Shown here: one piece after another, positions 22,985 to 31,669 of the stretch
Numbering within the stretch: position 1 is the stretch's first letter
Layout of the letters: the number at the start of each line of letters is the position of its first letter
DNA from: Acidimicrobiaceae bacterium
Lineage (GTDB): Bacteria; Actinomycetota; Acidimicrobiia; Acidimicrobiales; Bog-793
Reading direction: 5' to 3'
Length of the DNA stretch: 38,939 bases
Assembly (NCBI GenBank): GCA_027335685.1
Contig: DAHWHN010000030.1
Span: 1 to 38,939, forward strand
The notes under the pieces: generated by a model
Databases searched by the model: none
Told to the model about the DNA's origin: nothing
What the model saw: the letters and a program-made list of their open reading frames with translations, nothing else
Program-made: the position numbers and the translations under genes

Positions 22985-24475
22985 GTGGCCGTCGCCGCAC
23001 CCCAGCTGCGCCTCGTCCGCGACGACGCTCCGCCGGCCTCTAGCCGGCGCACGACGCGCGCGCTCGCGGCCCTCCAGGCGATCGGGTCGGTGCCGGCGGG
23101 CGCGGCCGCGCGCGACGAGCTCGCCCGCCGCGATGCGAACCGGTTGCGCGCGCTCGTCTGGGGTCTCGCGTCCTTCGGGCTCGTGATGGTCCTCGCCTCG
23201 TCGTCGGTCACCTCGATCGCCGACTACGGCTCGCCGTGGTCGCTCTTCGAGCACCAGGCCATGTGGACCGTCCTCGGCGGGCTGGCTTTCGCGGTCGGGT
23301 CGCGTCTCGACGTCGGACGGCTGCGCCGCTTCGTCGCGCCGCTGCTCGGGGGCGCGACCCTGCTGCTGCTCGCCGTGCTCGTGCCCGGGCTCGGCAAGAC
23401 GGCCGGAGGCTCGAGCCGCTGGATCGGCGTCGGGCCGTTCACGCTCCAGCCGTCCGAGCTCACCAAGCTCGTCTTCTGCTTGTTCCTCGCCGACATCGTG
23501 GCGCGGCGCGAGGGCGCGCCGGACCCCAAACGCGACCTCGTCCGCCCCGCCATGACCGTCCTCGCGGTCCTCGCGGTGCTCATCCTCGCCCAGCCCGACA
23601 TGGGGACGGCCGTCGTGCTCGTCTGCACGACCTTCGGTGTGCTCTACGTCGCCGGCGTGCACCGGCGCCTTCTCGTGTCCGTCGGGGCCTTTGCCGCGGC
23701 CGGAGGCGGCATCGTCGCCCTCGCTGCGCCGTACCGGCGCGCGCGCCTGCTCTCGTTCCTCAACCCCTTCGGCCACGCGGCGACATCGGGTTACCAGGTC
23801 GTGCAGTCCCTCGTCGCCCTCGGCTCCGGGCACGTCTCGGGTGCGGGGCTCGGCGGATCGGCTGCGATCTGGGGGTGGCTGCCCAACGCGCAGACCGACT
23901 TCGTCTTCGCCGTCGTCGGCGAGCAGCTCGGGCTCGCGGGGACGGTCGGGGTGGTCGTCGCCTTCGCAAGCCTCGGCTGGGTCGGGATCCGCGTCGTCGC
24001 ACGCACGCAGGACCGCTTCGCCTGCCTGTTCGCAGCGGCGGCCACCTGCTGGATCGTCTGCCAGGCGATGATCAACATCGGCGGGGTCGTCGGCGCGCTG
24101 CCCGAGACGGGGATCCCGCTGCCGTTCATCTCCTCCGGTGGCTCCTCCCTCGTCGTCCTGCTCGCCGCGTGCGGCCTGCTCGTCAACGTCGCCCTGCACC
24201 CGAACCGGGTGTCCGGGATCGCGACGACCGGACCGGCGCGTCGGCACCGTCCGCTCCGACGCGCCGCGGCGGCCACGGCACCGGCCCGGCCGCGGGTCGC
24301 CGCACGGCGCAGCCACGCTCCCGCGCGCCCGGCCTCTATGCGCCCGGCCTCTATGCGCCCGGCCACGGACCGTCCGACGGGTCCGGCGCAGCCCGTGCGG
24401 TCGGGACGGGTCCCACCGACGGCGGCACGGCGACGCGCGCCGCGCACCGGTCCGGACGCCGGAGGGCGTCGATGA
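22985..24475 (+). CDS. ftsW: septal peptidoglycan polymerase FtsW (SEDS family)
   Basis: FtsW polymerises lipid II at the septum with FtsI. GTG 22985 gives 496 aa. The SEDS body has about ten transmembrane helices, with SSRWIGVGPFTLQPSELTKL, the extracellular AQPDMGTAVVL containing the conserved Asp, VQSLVALGSGHVSGAGLG and LPFISSGGSS. The N-terminal 55 residues are cytoplasmic. About 80 residues after the last helix form a basic Arg/Ala/Pro tail that includes a 5-residue tandem repeat, RPASM. The tail could be a site for cytoplasmic divisome contacts; this is inference. It overlaps murG by 4 bp. Confidence 0.95.
   Translation: MAVAAPQLRLVRDDAPPASSRRTTRALAALQAIGSVPAGAAARDELARRDANRLRALVWGLASFGLVMVLASSSVTSIADYGSPWSLFEHQAMWTVLGGLAFAVGSRLDVGRLRRFVAPLLGGATLLLLAVLVPGLGKTAGGSSRWIGVGPFTLQPSELTKLVFCLFLADIVARREGAPDPKRDLVRPAMTVLAVLAVLILAQPDMGTAVVLVCTTFGVLYVAGVHRRLLVSVGAFAAAGGGIVALAAPYRRARLLSFLNPFGHAATSGYQVVQSLVALGSGHVSGAGLGGSAAIWGWLPNAQTDFVFAVVGEQLGLAGTVGVVVAFASLGWVGIRVVARTQDRFACLFAAAATCWIVCQAMINIGGVVGALPETGIPLPFISSGGSSLVVLLAACGLLVNVALHPNRVSGIATTGPARRHRPLRRAAAATAPARPRVAARRSHAPARPASMRPASMRPATDRPTGPAQPVRSGRVPPTAARRRAPRTGPDAGGRR
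24325..24364 (+). repeat. 15-bp tandem repeat in the ftsW tail
   Basis: GCGCCCGGCCTCTAT occurs at 24325-24339 and 24340-24354, with ten more bases of a third copy. It keeps the frame and encodes RPASM-RPASM-RPAT in the cytoplasmic tail of FtsW. Confidence 0.9.
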
Positions 24476-25722
24476 GCGCGACCCGCCGCCGCTACGACGT
24501 CATCGTGAGCGGCGGGGGCACCGCCGGCCACGTCTCGCCGGCGCTCGCGATCGCTCGGGCGCTCGTAGATGCCGGTCACGAGCCCGGGGGCATCCACTTC
24601 GTCGGGTCCACGCGCGGCATGGAGGGCCGGCTCGTGCCGGCCGCGGGCTTCTCGGTGACGCTGCTGCCGGGCCGAGGCCTCGAGCGCCGCCCGAGCCTGC
24701 GCAACCTCGTGACGGCCGCGGAGCTCGCCGTCGCGCTCGTGCGGGCCGTCGCCCTCGTGGCCTGGCACCGCCCCGCGGTCGTCGTCGCGGTGGCCGGCTA
24801 TGCGAGCGTGCCGTGCTCGCTCGCCGCCCGCCTGCTCGCGATACCCGTCGTCGTCGTGAACATCGACTCGGTCCCCGGTGTCGCCAACCGCCTCGTCGCG
24901 CGCTTCGCGGTGGCGAGTGCCGTCGCCCTGCCGGGCACCGGCCTGCCGCGGACCGTGGTCACCGGTGCGCCGGTCCGCCCCGAGATCCTCGCCGTCGACC
25001 GGAGCCCCGCGGGGCGGAGAGCGGCCCGCGAAGCGCTCGGGATCGACGACGGCCGGTTCGTCGTCGTCGTCACCGGAGGCTCGCTCGGCGCGCGGACGCT
25101 CAACGACGCGGCGGTCGGGCTCGCCCTCGCGCTGCGCGGCGACGGCCGCTTCACCATCTACCACGTCTGCGGGACCCGTAACGCCGAGGTCGTCGGCGAG
25201 GCGGTCCGTGCTCTCGGGATCGCCCCGTCGCCGGCCGCGACGAGCGTGCTCGACTACCGGCTGGTCGCCTACGAAGACGACATGGCGACCGTCCTCGCCG
25301 CGTGCGACCTGCTCGTCGCCCGAGCGGGCGCCTCGACGGTGGCGGAGGTCACTGTGGCCGGTGTCCCGGCGGTGCTCGTCCCCCTCCCCGGCGCGCCGTC
25401 GGACCACCAGCGGCACAACGCGCAGAGCCTCGCGGCCCGCGGCGCGGCGCTCGTGCTCGACGACGCGCGCTGCACGGCGGAGCGGCTCGTGTCGATCGTC
25501 GAGCGGCTCGCCGGCGACCGGGCCGAGCTCGCCGCTCTCGAGACCTCGGCGCGCGCTCTCGGCCGCCGGGATGCCGCCCGGCGCATCGCCGCTCTCGCCG
25601 CCGACGCCGCCGCGCGGCGGGCGATCGCGACCGGCGAAGACGCCGATGGCGGTGGCGGTCGAGGTGGCGGTGGCGGTGGCGGTGGCGGCTTGGAGCCGCG
25701 GCGCGAGGAGGGGCGGGCGTGA
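24472..25722 (+). CDS. murG: lipid II synthase MurG, with a polyglycine tail
   Basis: MurG adds GlcNAc to lipid I on the inner membrane face. ATG 24472 with GGAGGG upstream gives 416 aa. GT28 motifs: SGGGTAGHVSPALAIA (N-terminal glycine-rich loop), VAVAGYASVPCSLAARL, VTGGSLGARTLNDAA and VARAGASTVAEVTVAGVP with the UDP-GlcNAc-binding Glu region, then HQRHNAQSL. The last ~27 residues are unusual: a run of glycines interrupted by one Arg, then LEPRREEGRA, produced by a GGCGGT repeat. Family members normally end around residue 385. The stop overlaps murC (GTGA). Confidence 0.96.
   Translation: MSATRRRYDVIVSGGGTAGHVSPALAIARALVDAGHEPGGIHFVGSTRGMEGRLVPAAGFSVTLLPGRGLERRPSLRNLVTAAELAVALVRAVALVAWHRPAVVVAVAGYASVPCSLAARLLAIPVVVVNIDSVPGVANRLVARFAVASAVALPGTGLPRTVVTGAPVRPEILAVDRSPAGRRAAREALGIDDGRFVVVVTGGSLGARTLNDAAVGLALALRGDGRFTIYHVCGTRNAEVVGEAVRALGIAPSPAATSVLDYRLVAYEDDMATVLAACDLLVARAGASTVAEVTVAGVPAVLVPLPGAPSDHQRHNAQSLAARGAALVLDDARCTAERLVSIVERLAGDRAELAALETSARALGRRDAARRIAALAADAAARRAIATGEDADGGGGRGGGGGGGGGLEPRREEGRA
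25648..25689 (+). repeat. GGCGGT hexanucleotide repeat at the 3' end of murG
   Basis: Two GGCGGT units (25648-25659), a CGA interruption, then about four and a half further units to 25689. It encodes the polyglycine tail of MurG and is a candidate for slippage in units of two codons. Confidence 0.85.
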
Positions 25723-27086
25723 GCGGTCTCGACCTGACGGGGCGGCACCACGTCCACGTCGTCGGCATCGGCGGTGCGGGCATGATCGCGATCGCCGCCG
25801 TCTTGCTCGCGATGGGCGACGAGGTGAGCGGGAGCGACCTCAAGCACGGTGCAGCCCTGGACCGGCTCGCGACCCTCGGGGCGCGGGTCCACGTCGGGCA
25901 CGCCCCGGACAACGTCGCCGGGGCGGACGTGGTCGTCCTCTCGAGCGCCATCCCCGCCGACAACCCCGAGGTGACCGCAGCACGCCGTCTCGGCGTGCCG
26001 GTGCTCACGAGAGCCGAGGTGCTCGCTGCGATCGCCGCGCTGCGCCGCTCGATCGCCGTCTCGGGCACGCACGGCAAGACGACGACGAGCTCGATGCTCG
26101 CCCTCGTGCTCGTCGCAGCCGGGCTCCGCCCGTCGTTCCTGATCGGCGGCGACGTCAACCAGATCGGCACGAACGCGGTCTGGGACGCCGGCGAGTGGCT
26201 CGTCGTCGAGGCCGACGAGAGCGACGGGACCTTCCTCGAGCTCCGGCCCGAGATCGCCGTCGTCACGAGCGTCGAGCCGGACCACCTCGACCACTACGGC
26301 ACGATCGACGCGCTGCACGGGGCCTTTCGCCGCTTCCTCGCCGGTGCCGGGGGCGTCGCGATCGTCTGCGCAGACGACGCCGTGGCCCGGTCGCTCGCGC
26401 CGGCGGGCGCGCTCGGCTACGGCTTCTCGCCCGCAGCGGACCTGCGCATCGTCGACTTCCGGGGGGGCCGGAGCGACATCGAGTTCACGCTCGTGCTCCA
26501 CGGCGAGCCCGTCGGCGAGCTCCGCCTCCCGGTCCCCGGAGCCCACAACGCGCTGAACGCCTCGGCTGCCTTTGCCGCCGCCCGCCACCTCGGCGTCGAC
26601 GTCTCGGTCGCGACGGATGCCTTCGCCCGATTCGCCGGCGTCGCGCGCCGGTTCGAGTTCCGGGGCGAGGCCGGCGGCGTGACGTTCGTCGACGACTACG
26701 CGCACCTGCCCGGCGAGGTGGCGGCGACGCTCGCGGCCGCGCGACGTGGTGGCTGGCGCCGTGTCGTCTGCGTGTTCCAGCCGCACCGGTACTCGCGCCT
26801 CGCTGCGCTCGCGACGGACTTCGCGGACGCGTTCGCCGACGCCGACGTCCTCGTCGTCGCCGGCGTCTATCCCGCCGGCGAGGCGCCCCGACCGGGCGTC
26901 TCGGCCAAGCTCGTTCTCGACGCCGTGCTCGACGCGCACCCCGAGACGCGCGCGGCCTACCTGCCCGAACGGGACGAGCTCCTCGGGTACCTCCGTGACC
27001 TGCTCGAGCCGGGGGACTGCTGCCTCACGCTCGGTGCGGGCGACATCACGACACTCGCCGACGACCTCGTCGCGGAGCTCTCGTGA
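25719..27086 (+). CDS. murC: UDP-MurNAc:L-alanine ligase MurC
   Basis: MurC starts the stem peptide by adding L-alanine to UDP-MurNAc. GTG 25719 gives 455 aa. The N-terminal domain opens with VHVVGIGGAGMIAIAAVL and GSDLK; the ATP loop is SGTHGKTTT; the central domain contains EADESDGTFLEL and SVEPDHLDHYG; the C-terminal domain has DDYAHLPGEVAATLAAAR and FQPHRYSRL. All features are intact and of normal length. Translation is coupled to murG; a 49-bp gap separates it from murB. Confidence 0.97.
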   Translation: MSGLDLTGRHHVHVVGIGGAGMIAIAAVLLAMGDEVSGSDLKHGAALDRLATLGARVHVGHAPDNVAGADVVVLSSAIPADNPEVTAARRLGVPVLTRAEVLAAIAALRRSIAVSGTHGKTTTSSMLALVLVAAGLRPSFLIGGDVNQIGTNAVWDAGEWLVVEADESDGTFLELRPEIAVVTSVEPDHLDHYGTIDALHGAFRRFLAGAGGVAIVCADDAVARSLAPAGALGYGFSPAADLRIVDFRGGRSDIEFTLVLHGEPVGELRLPVPGAHNALNASAAFAAARHLGVDVSVATDAFARFAGVARRFEFRGEAGGVTFVDDYAHLPGEVAATLAAARRGGWRRVVCVFQPHRYSRLAALATDFADAFADADVLVVAGVYPAGEAPRPGVSAKLVLDAVLDAHPETRAAYLPERDELLGYLRDLLEPGDCCLTLGAGDITTLADDLVAELS

Positions 27087-27135
27087 GGCTCCTGGTCGCC
27101 GGCGGGCCGACGCGGCGCGCGCCGGCTGGGCACCG

Positions 27136-28074
27136 GTGACGCAGCCCGCACCCGCACGGGCGCATGCCGATGCCCTCGACCTGGCGGCGCGCCTGCTCGG
27201 GCCGCTCGCCCGGCACGACGAGCCGCTCGGACCCCGGACGACCTACCGCGTCGGCGGGCCGGCGGCGCTGCTCGTCGAGGTCGCCGGCGAGGCCGAGCTC
27301 GAGTCCGTCGTGCGCGCGGTGACGGCGAGCGGCGTCGAGGTCCTCGTCGTCGGCAACGGGTCGAACCTGCTCGTCGCGGAGAGCGGCTTTGCCGGGCTCG
27401 CAGTCGTGCTCGGCCCGAGCTTCGCGTCGTTACGCCTGGACCGTCCCGCCGCCCGGGTCGTCGCGGGCGGCGCGTGCCCCTACCCGGTCCTCGCGCGCCG
27501 CAGCGCGGCCGGCGGGCTCTCCGGGCTCGAGTGGGCGGTCGGGATCCCGGGGACGGTCGGCGGTGCGGTGCGCATGAACGCCGGCGGGCACGGCTCCTCC
27601 ACGCACGAGCGTCTCACGTCGGCCCGGATCGTCGACCTCGCGACGGGCCACGACCGGGTCGTCGCCGCTGAAGACCTCGCCTTCGGCTACCGGCGCTCGA
27701 GCGTCGGTGCCGCCGAGATCGTCCTCGAGGCGACGTTGCAGTGCGAGCCCGGGGACCCCGCAGTCAGCTCTGCGGAGCTCGCGTCGATCGTCGCGTGGCG
27801 GCGCGCGAACCAGCCCGGCGGGCACAACGCCGGCTCGGTGTTCACGAACCCGCCGGGGGACTCCGCGGGCCGCCTCGTCGAGGCGTGCGGGTTGAAGGGC
27901 CGGCGCCTCGGCTCGGCCGTCGTCTCGCCGCGCCACGCGAACTTCATCCAGGCCGACGCCGGTGGCTCGGCCGACGACGTGCTCGCCCTCGTCGACCTCG
28001 TCCGTGACGAGGTCGAGCGCCGCTGCGGGATCTCGCTCGAGACCGAGCTGCGCATCGTCGGAGCGGTCCGGTGA
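27136..28074 (+). CDS. murB: UDP-N-acetylenolpyruvoylglucosamine reductase MurB
   Basis: MurB reduces UDP-GlcNAc-enolpyruvate to UDP-MurNAc with NADPH and FAD. GTG 27136 gives 312 aa; the ribosome site is weak (GCTGGG). FAD-binding motifs are TTYRVGGPAALLVEV and VVGNGSNLLVAESGF; then GLEWAVGIPGTVGGAVRMNAGG; the catalytic Ser lies in NAGSVFTNPPGDSAG, followed by SPRHANFIQADAGGSADDVL. No murA is in the window. Its stop overlaps ftsQ by 4 bp. Confidence 0.95.
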   Translation: MTQPAPARAHADALDLAARLLGPLARHDEPLGPRTTYRVGGPAALLVEVAGEAELESVVRAVTASGVEVLVVGNGSNLLVAESGFAGLAVVLGPSFASLRLDRPAARVVAGGACPYPVLARRSAAGGLSGLEWAVGIPGTVGGAVRMNAGGHGSSTHERLTSARIVDLATGHDRVVAAEDLAFGYRRSSVGAAEIVLEATLQCEPGDPAVSSAELASIVAWRRANQPGGHNAGSVFTNPPGDSAGRLVEACGLKGRRLGSAVVSPRHANFIQADAGGSADDVLALVDLVRDEVERRCGISLETELRIVGAVR

Positions 28075-28877
28075 CGGCGGCGACAACGCCGAGGACGGCC
28101 CGCCCGGCCGCGGGCGCGGCCTCCGCGCCGCACGGCGACGCGCGGCTGCGTGCCCGCAGGGTGGAGGTGCAGAGGCGGGCGGGCCGCCGCCGCCTGCGTC
28201 GTCTCGTCGCCGTCACCGGCGTCGCCCTCGTCGTGGTGCTCGCGCTCGTCGCCCTCCACTCGCCGCTGTTCGCGGCGCGGGACGTGACCGTCACGGGGGC
28301 GAGCCGCACGGGACGCGCGGCGGTGCTGCGCGTGACCGGGCTCGACCGTCACCCCCCCCTCATCGACGTCCGGCCCGGAGCCGACGAGGCCGACCTGCGG
28401 CGCCTGCCGTGGGTCGCCCGGGCGGTCGTGACGCGCAGCTGGCCCTCGAGCGTCCACGTCGTCGTGACCGAGCGCGTGCCCGTCGCGGAGGTCCCCGTCG
28501 CACCGGGCATCTACGCCCTCGTCGACCCGACGGGCCGGGTCCTCGAGGACACGGCGGTGCGTGTCGGCGCCCTCCCCCTTGTCACGGGTGTCACGCCGAC
28601 TCCGCCTGGCGCGTGGCTGCCGCGGCGCGACGACGCCCTCGTCGAGGTCGCTGGTGACCTGCCCGAGGCTCTCGTGCCGCGCGTCGCCCGCGTCGCCGGC
28701 GCCACCGGCGGCCAAGTCGAGCTCGACCTCGTGACGGGCCAGAGGGTCGAGCTCGGGCCGCCGACGGCGCTTTCCGCGAAGATGACGGCGCTCACGACGG
28801 TGCTCGACCGGGTCGCGCTGCGGGGGATTGTAACAATCGACCTGCGTGTTCCGGCCGACCCGGTCTTGACCTTCTGA
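28071..28877 (+). CDS. ftsQ: cell-division protein FtsQ (DivIB), POTRA domain
   Basis: A 268-aa bitopic membrane protein with an Arg-rich cytoplasmic N-terminus, one transmembrane segment (LVAVTGVALVVVLALVALH, about residues 45-63) and an extracytoplasmic POTRA domain (FAARDVTVTGASRTGRAAVL, ending at VTERVPVAEV), followed by the FtsQ/DivIB C-terminal domain. It links early and late divisome proteins. The gene overlaps the murB stop. The last codons also contain the -35 element of a promoter reading toward ftsZ. Confidence 0.93.
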   Translation: MTAATTPRTARPAAGAASAPHGDARLRARRVEVQRRAGRRRLRRLVAVTGVALVVVLALVALHSPLFAARDVTVTGASRTGRAAVLRVTGLDRHPPLIDVRPGADEADLRRLPWVARAVVTRSWPSSVHVVVTERVPVAEVPVAPGIYALVDPTGRVLEDTAVRVGALPLVTGVTPTPPGAWLPRRDDALVEVAGDLPEALVPRVARVAGATGGQVELDLVTGQRVELGPPTALSAKMTALTTVLDRVALRGIVTIDLRVPADPVLTF

Positions 28878-28894
28878 GCCGCCCGCCCTATGGT
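28866..28894 (+). promoter_or_regulatory. probable ftsZ promoter P1
   Basis: TTGACC (28866-28871, inside the last ftsQ codons) and TATGGT (28889-28894) are separated by exactly 17 bp. Transcription would start near 28901, giving a leader of about 198 bases. Confidence 0.6.
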
Positions 28895-28917
28895 CTGGGC
28901 GTTCCGGTCGCTGAGGT

Positions 28918-28940
28918 GCTCCAGCCGCCTGCTCTGGAGC
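28918..28940 (+). promoter_or_regulatory. hairpin in the ftsZ leader
   Basis: GCTCCAG (28918-28924) and CTGGAGC (28934-28940) form a perfect 7-bp stem with a 9-base loop, in the 221-bp ftsQ-ftsZ gap. It would lie early in the P1 transcript or could end part of the upstream message; no U tract follows. Confidence 0.45.
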
Positions 28941-28994
28941 TCGGGAGCTAGCGCCGTGCGGTGGCGTGCATCCAGTAGGGGCGGTCGCGTCCGG

Positions 28995-29000
28995 TACTGT
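28995..29000 (+). promoter_or_regulatory. possible second -10 element for ftsZ
   Basis: TACTGT fits TANNNT and lies about 100 bp before the ftsZ start. No convincing -35 is present, so this is a weak candidate for a proximal promoter. Confidence 0.3.
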
Positions 29001-29098
29001 TGTGCGCTGTTGGACACGCCAGTCCGGGCGACAGCGCCGTCTGCCGGCGGCGGCGGGCCTGGTGCCCACCAAGCTCGATGCAGAGAGGCGGGTCTGAG

Positions 29099-30229
29099 AT
29101 GAGCGGCGCGTCGCAGAGCTTCATAGCGGTGATCAAGGTCGTCGGCGTCGGCGGAGCCGGTGTCAACGCCGTCAACCGCATGATCGACGCAGGTCTACGC
29201 GGGGTCGAGTTCGTCGCCGTCAACACCGACGCGCAGGCGTTGTTGATGAGCGAGGCGGACATCAAGCTCGACATCGGGCGCCAGCTGACGCGCGGGCTCG
29301 GTGCGGGAAGCGACCCCGAGGTCGGCCGCGCGGCGGCCGAGGAGCACCTCGAGGAGATCGAGGAGGTCCTGAAAGGGGCCGACATGGTCTTCATCACGGC
29401 CGGCAAGGGTGGCGGCACGGGCACGGGCGGCGCCCCGGTCATCGCCGAGATCGCGAAGCGTCTCGGCGCCCTCACGATCGGCGTCGTGACGCGGCCGTTC
29501 GCCTTCGAGGGCCGGCGCCGGTCCGTCCAGGCAGAGCAGGGCATCCAGCGCCTGAAAGAGGCGGTCGACACCTTGATCATCATCCCGAACGAGCGCCTGC
29601 TCTCGCTCGCCGACGCGAAGACGACGATGGTCGACGCGTTCAAGATGGCCGACGAGGTGCTGCTCCAGGGCGTCCAGGGGATCACCGACTTGATCAACGT
29701 GCCGGGCCTCATCAACACCGACTTCGCTGACGTGAAGATGGTCATGAGCAATGCCGGCACGGCGATCATGGGCATCGGCACGGCGTCGGGCGACGACCGC
29801 GGCGTCAACGCGGCGAAGCACGCCATCACGAGCCCGCTCCTCGAGGCGTCCATCGAGGGCGCGCGCGGGATCCTCTTGAACATCGCCGGCGGTCCCAACC
29901 TCGGGCTGTTCGAGGTGAACGAAGCCGCCGAGACGATCCACGCCGTCGCGCACCCCGACGCGAACATCATCTTCGGCAGCGTCATCGACGAGGCCCTCGG
30001 CGATTCGGTGCGCGTCACGGTCATCGCCGCCGGCTTCGACCGGCTGGAGGAGAGGCCGTCGGGCGCTCCCGGACGCGTGCGCGCGCCCGAGCCGGCGCCG
30101 GACCGCCCGGGGGCCGAGGCGCTCGCGCCCCGCCCACCGGCGGCGGGCCCGGTGGACGTCTTCGCGGTCGGCGACGACGACCTCGATATCGGTGACGACG
30201 ACTTCGACGTCCCGTCCTTCCTCAAGTAG
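29099..30229 (+). CDS. ftsZ: cell-division GTPase FtsZ
   Basis: FtsZ is the tubulin homologue that forms the division ring. ATG 29099 with GAGAGG (29082-29087) gives 376 aa. Nucleotide-binding loop [13 protein letters not shown], tubulin signature GGGTGTG (104-110), T7 synergy loop around NTDFADVK (206-213). A variable Pro/Ala-rich linker leads to the conserved C-terminal peptide [11 protein letters not shown], the docking site for SepF and other partners. FtsA is absent, as usual in actinobacteria, so SepF encoded downstream is the likely membrane anchor. Confidence 0.98.
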   Translation: MSGASQSFIAVIKVVGVGGAGVNAVNRMIDAGLRGVEFVAVNTDAQALLMSEADIKLDIGRQLTRGLGAGSDPEVGRAAAEEHLEEIEEVLKGADMVFITAGKGGGTGTGGAPVIAEIAKRLGALTIGVVTRPFAFEGRRRSVQAEQGIQRLKEAVDTLIIIPNERLLSLADAKTTMVDAFKMADEVLLQGVQGITDLINVPGLINTDFADVKMVMSNAGTAIMGIGTASGDDRGVNAAKHAITSPLLEASIEGARGILLNIAGGPNLGLFEVNEAAETIHAVAHPDANIIFGSVIDEALGDSVRVTVIAAGFDRLEERPSGAPGRVRAPEPAPDRPGAEALAPRPPAAGPVDVFAVGDDDLDIGDDDFDVPSFLK

Positions 30230-30944
30230 CGGCGCGCCGGGCATCGGACTGCCCGGTACCGACGCACGGGTCCTCGTCACGTCGCGCAGCGCGGGCGACG
30301 CGAGCCCGTGGCGTGCAACCGGAGGGAGCGGGGCAGGTCTCGGGCTCGACCACCGGTCGCTCGTCGACCGCCCGTGGACCTTCGTCCGCCAGGTGCACGG
30401 CTGCGCGGTCGCTGTCGTCGAGGAGGCGACCGGTCCGCTCGCCGCCGACGCGGACGCGATCGTGACGCGTTCGGAACGGGCCTGTGTCGCCGTCCTCGGC
30501 GCAGACTGCGCGCTCGTCGGGCTCGCGAGCCCCGACGGCGTCGTCGCAGTCGCGCACGCCGGGTGGCGCGGGCTGGTCGGCGGTGTGCTCGGACGCACCG
30601 TCGAGGCGATGCGGTCGCTCGGTGCGACCGACGTCGTGGCCGTCCTCGGCCCGTGCGCCCACGCGCCGTGCTATGAGTTCGGCGAGGAGGACCTCGAGCG
30701 GGTCGCGGAGCACCTCGGGCCGAGCGTACGGGCAGTCACCGCCGCCGGTTCCCCGGCGCTCGACCTCGTGGAGGGCGTGCGGCTGGCCCTCGACGACGCG
30801 GGGGCCCGGCTCGTCGGTGATCTCGAGGCCGACCCCGGCGGCTGCACCGTCTGTGACGGCCGGTGGTTCTCCCACCGGGCGCGGGCCGACGCCGGTCGCC
30901 ACGCCCTCGCGGTCTGGCGCGAGCCGACAGGTCGGCGCTCGTGA
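30192..30944 (+). CDS. pgeF: PgeF/YfiH family (multicopper oxidase-like, purine nucleoside hydrolysis family)
   Basis: A DUF152/YfiH-fold protein. Bacterial members act on purine nucleosides, and the E. coli protein has been linked to removing mis-incorporated muropeptides. Zn-ligand motifs are visible: [26 protein letters not shown] and [12 protein letters not shown]. The only GTG/ATG before the conserved region is GTG 30192, which overlaps the ftsZ end by 38 bp; residues 2-17 then read over the FtsZ tail codons and are low complexity, so a non-standard start nearer 30249 is possible. Position between ftsZ and yggS is typical (ylmD in Bacillus). Confidence 0.88.
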   Translation: MTTTSTSRPSSSSGAPGIGLPGTDARVLVTSRSAGDASPWRATGGSGAGLGLDHRSLVDRPWTFVRQVHGCAVAVVEEATGPLAADADAIVTRSERACVAVLGADCALVGLASPDGVVAVAHAGWRGLVGGVLGRTVEAMRSLGATDVVAVLGPCAHAPCYEFGEEDLERVAEHLGPSVRAVTAAGSPALDLVEGVRLALDDAGARLVGDLEADPGGCTVCDGRWFSHRARADAGRHALAVWREPTGRRS

Positions 30945-31648
30945 GCGACCGGCCCGACGCGCCGGCAAGACGGTCGTCGACGGTCCCGGCGCTCGAGGAG
31001 GTCCGGAGCAGGCTCGAGGCGGTGCGGGCGCGGATCGCCGTCGCCGGCGGGGACCTCGAACGTGTCCGGATCGTCGCCGTGACGAAGGGCTTCGACGTGC
31101 ATGCGGCCGAGGTCGTCCGCGCCGCGGGCGTGCTCGACCTCGGCGAGAACTACGCGGACGAGCTCCTCGGCAAAGCCCGTGCTCTCGGCGGCTCGTGGCA
31201 CTACCTCGGGGCTGTCCAGCGCAACAAGGTCCGCCGTCTCGCGCCCGTCGTGGGGCTCTGGCAGAGCGTGGACCGCGCCGAGGAAGGCGTGGCCATCGCC
31301 CGCGCCGCGCCGGGAGCGCGGGTTCTCGTCGAGGTCGACACGACGGGCGCGCCCGGGCGCGGCGGCGTCGCGCCTGACGAGGTCGAGCCGCTCGTCGACG
31401 CCCTGCGCGGCTACGGGCTCGACGTCGCCGGCTTGATGACGGTCGCCCCGGCAGGTGGCGCGTCCGACGGCCGCGTCGCGGCGGCATTCGCGCGCGTCGC
31501 GTCCCTCGTCGCCGAGCTCGGCCTCGCCGAGGCGTCGATGGGGATGAGCGACGACCTCGACGTCGCGGTCGCGAACGGCTCGACGATGGTGCGCGTCGGA
31601 CGGGCGCTGCTCGGTCCGCGCCCGCACCCTGCGTCGGTGCCACAATAG
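30941..31648 (+). CDS. yggS: PLP homeostasis protein YggS
   Basis: A PLP-binding protein of the YggS/PROSC family that buffers free pyridoxal phosphate. GTG 30941, overlapping the pgeF stop, gives 235 aa. The PLP Lys is in VAVTKGF; other markers are LGENYADELLGKA, WHYLGAVQRNKV and SMGMSDDLDVAVANGSTMVRVGRALLG at the phosphate-binding end. It is a single-domain TIM barrel without enzyme partners. The position directly before sepF is conserved in Gram-positive bacteria (ylmE, Rv2148c). Confidence 0.94.
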   Translation: MSDRPDAPARRSSTVPALEEVRSRLEAVRARIAVAGGDLERVRIVAVTKGFDVHAAEVVRAAGVLDLGENYADELLGKARALGGSWHYLGAVQRNKVRRLAPVVGLWQSVDRAEEGVAIARAAPGARVLVEVDTTGAPGRGGVAPDEVEPLVDALRGYGLDVAGLMTVAPAGGASDGRVAAAFARVASLVAELGLAEASMGMSDDLDVAVANGSTMVRVGRALLGPRPHPASVPQ

Positions 31649-31669
31649 GGTCGGCTCAGGAGGGCAGTG

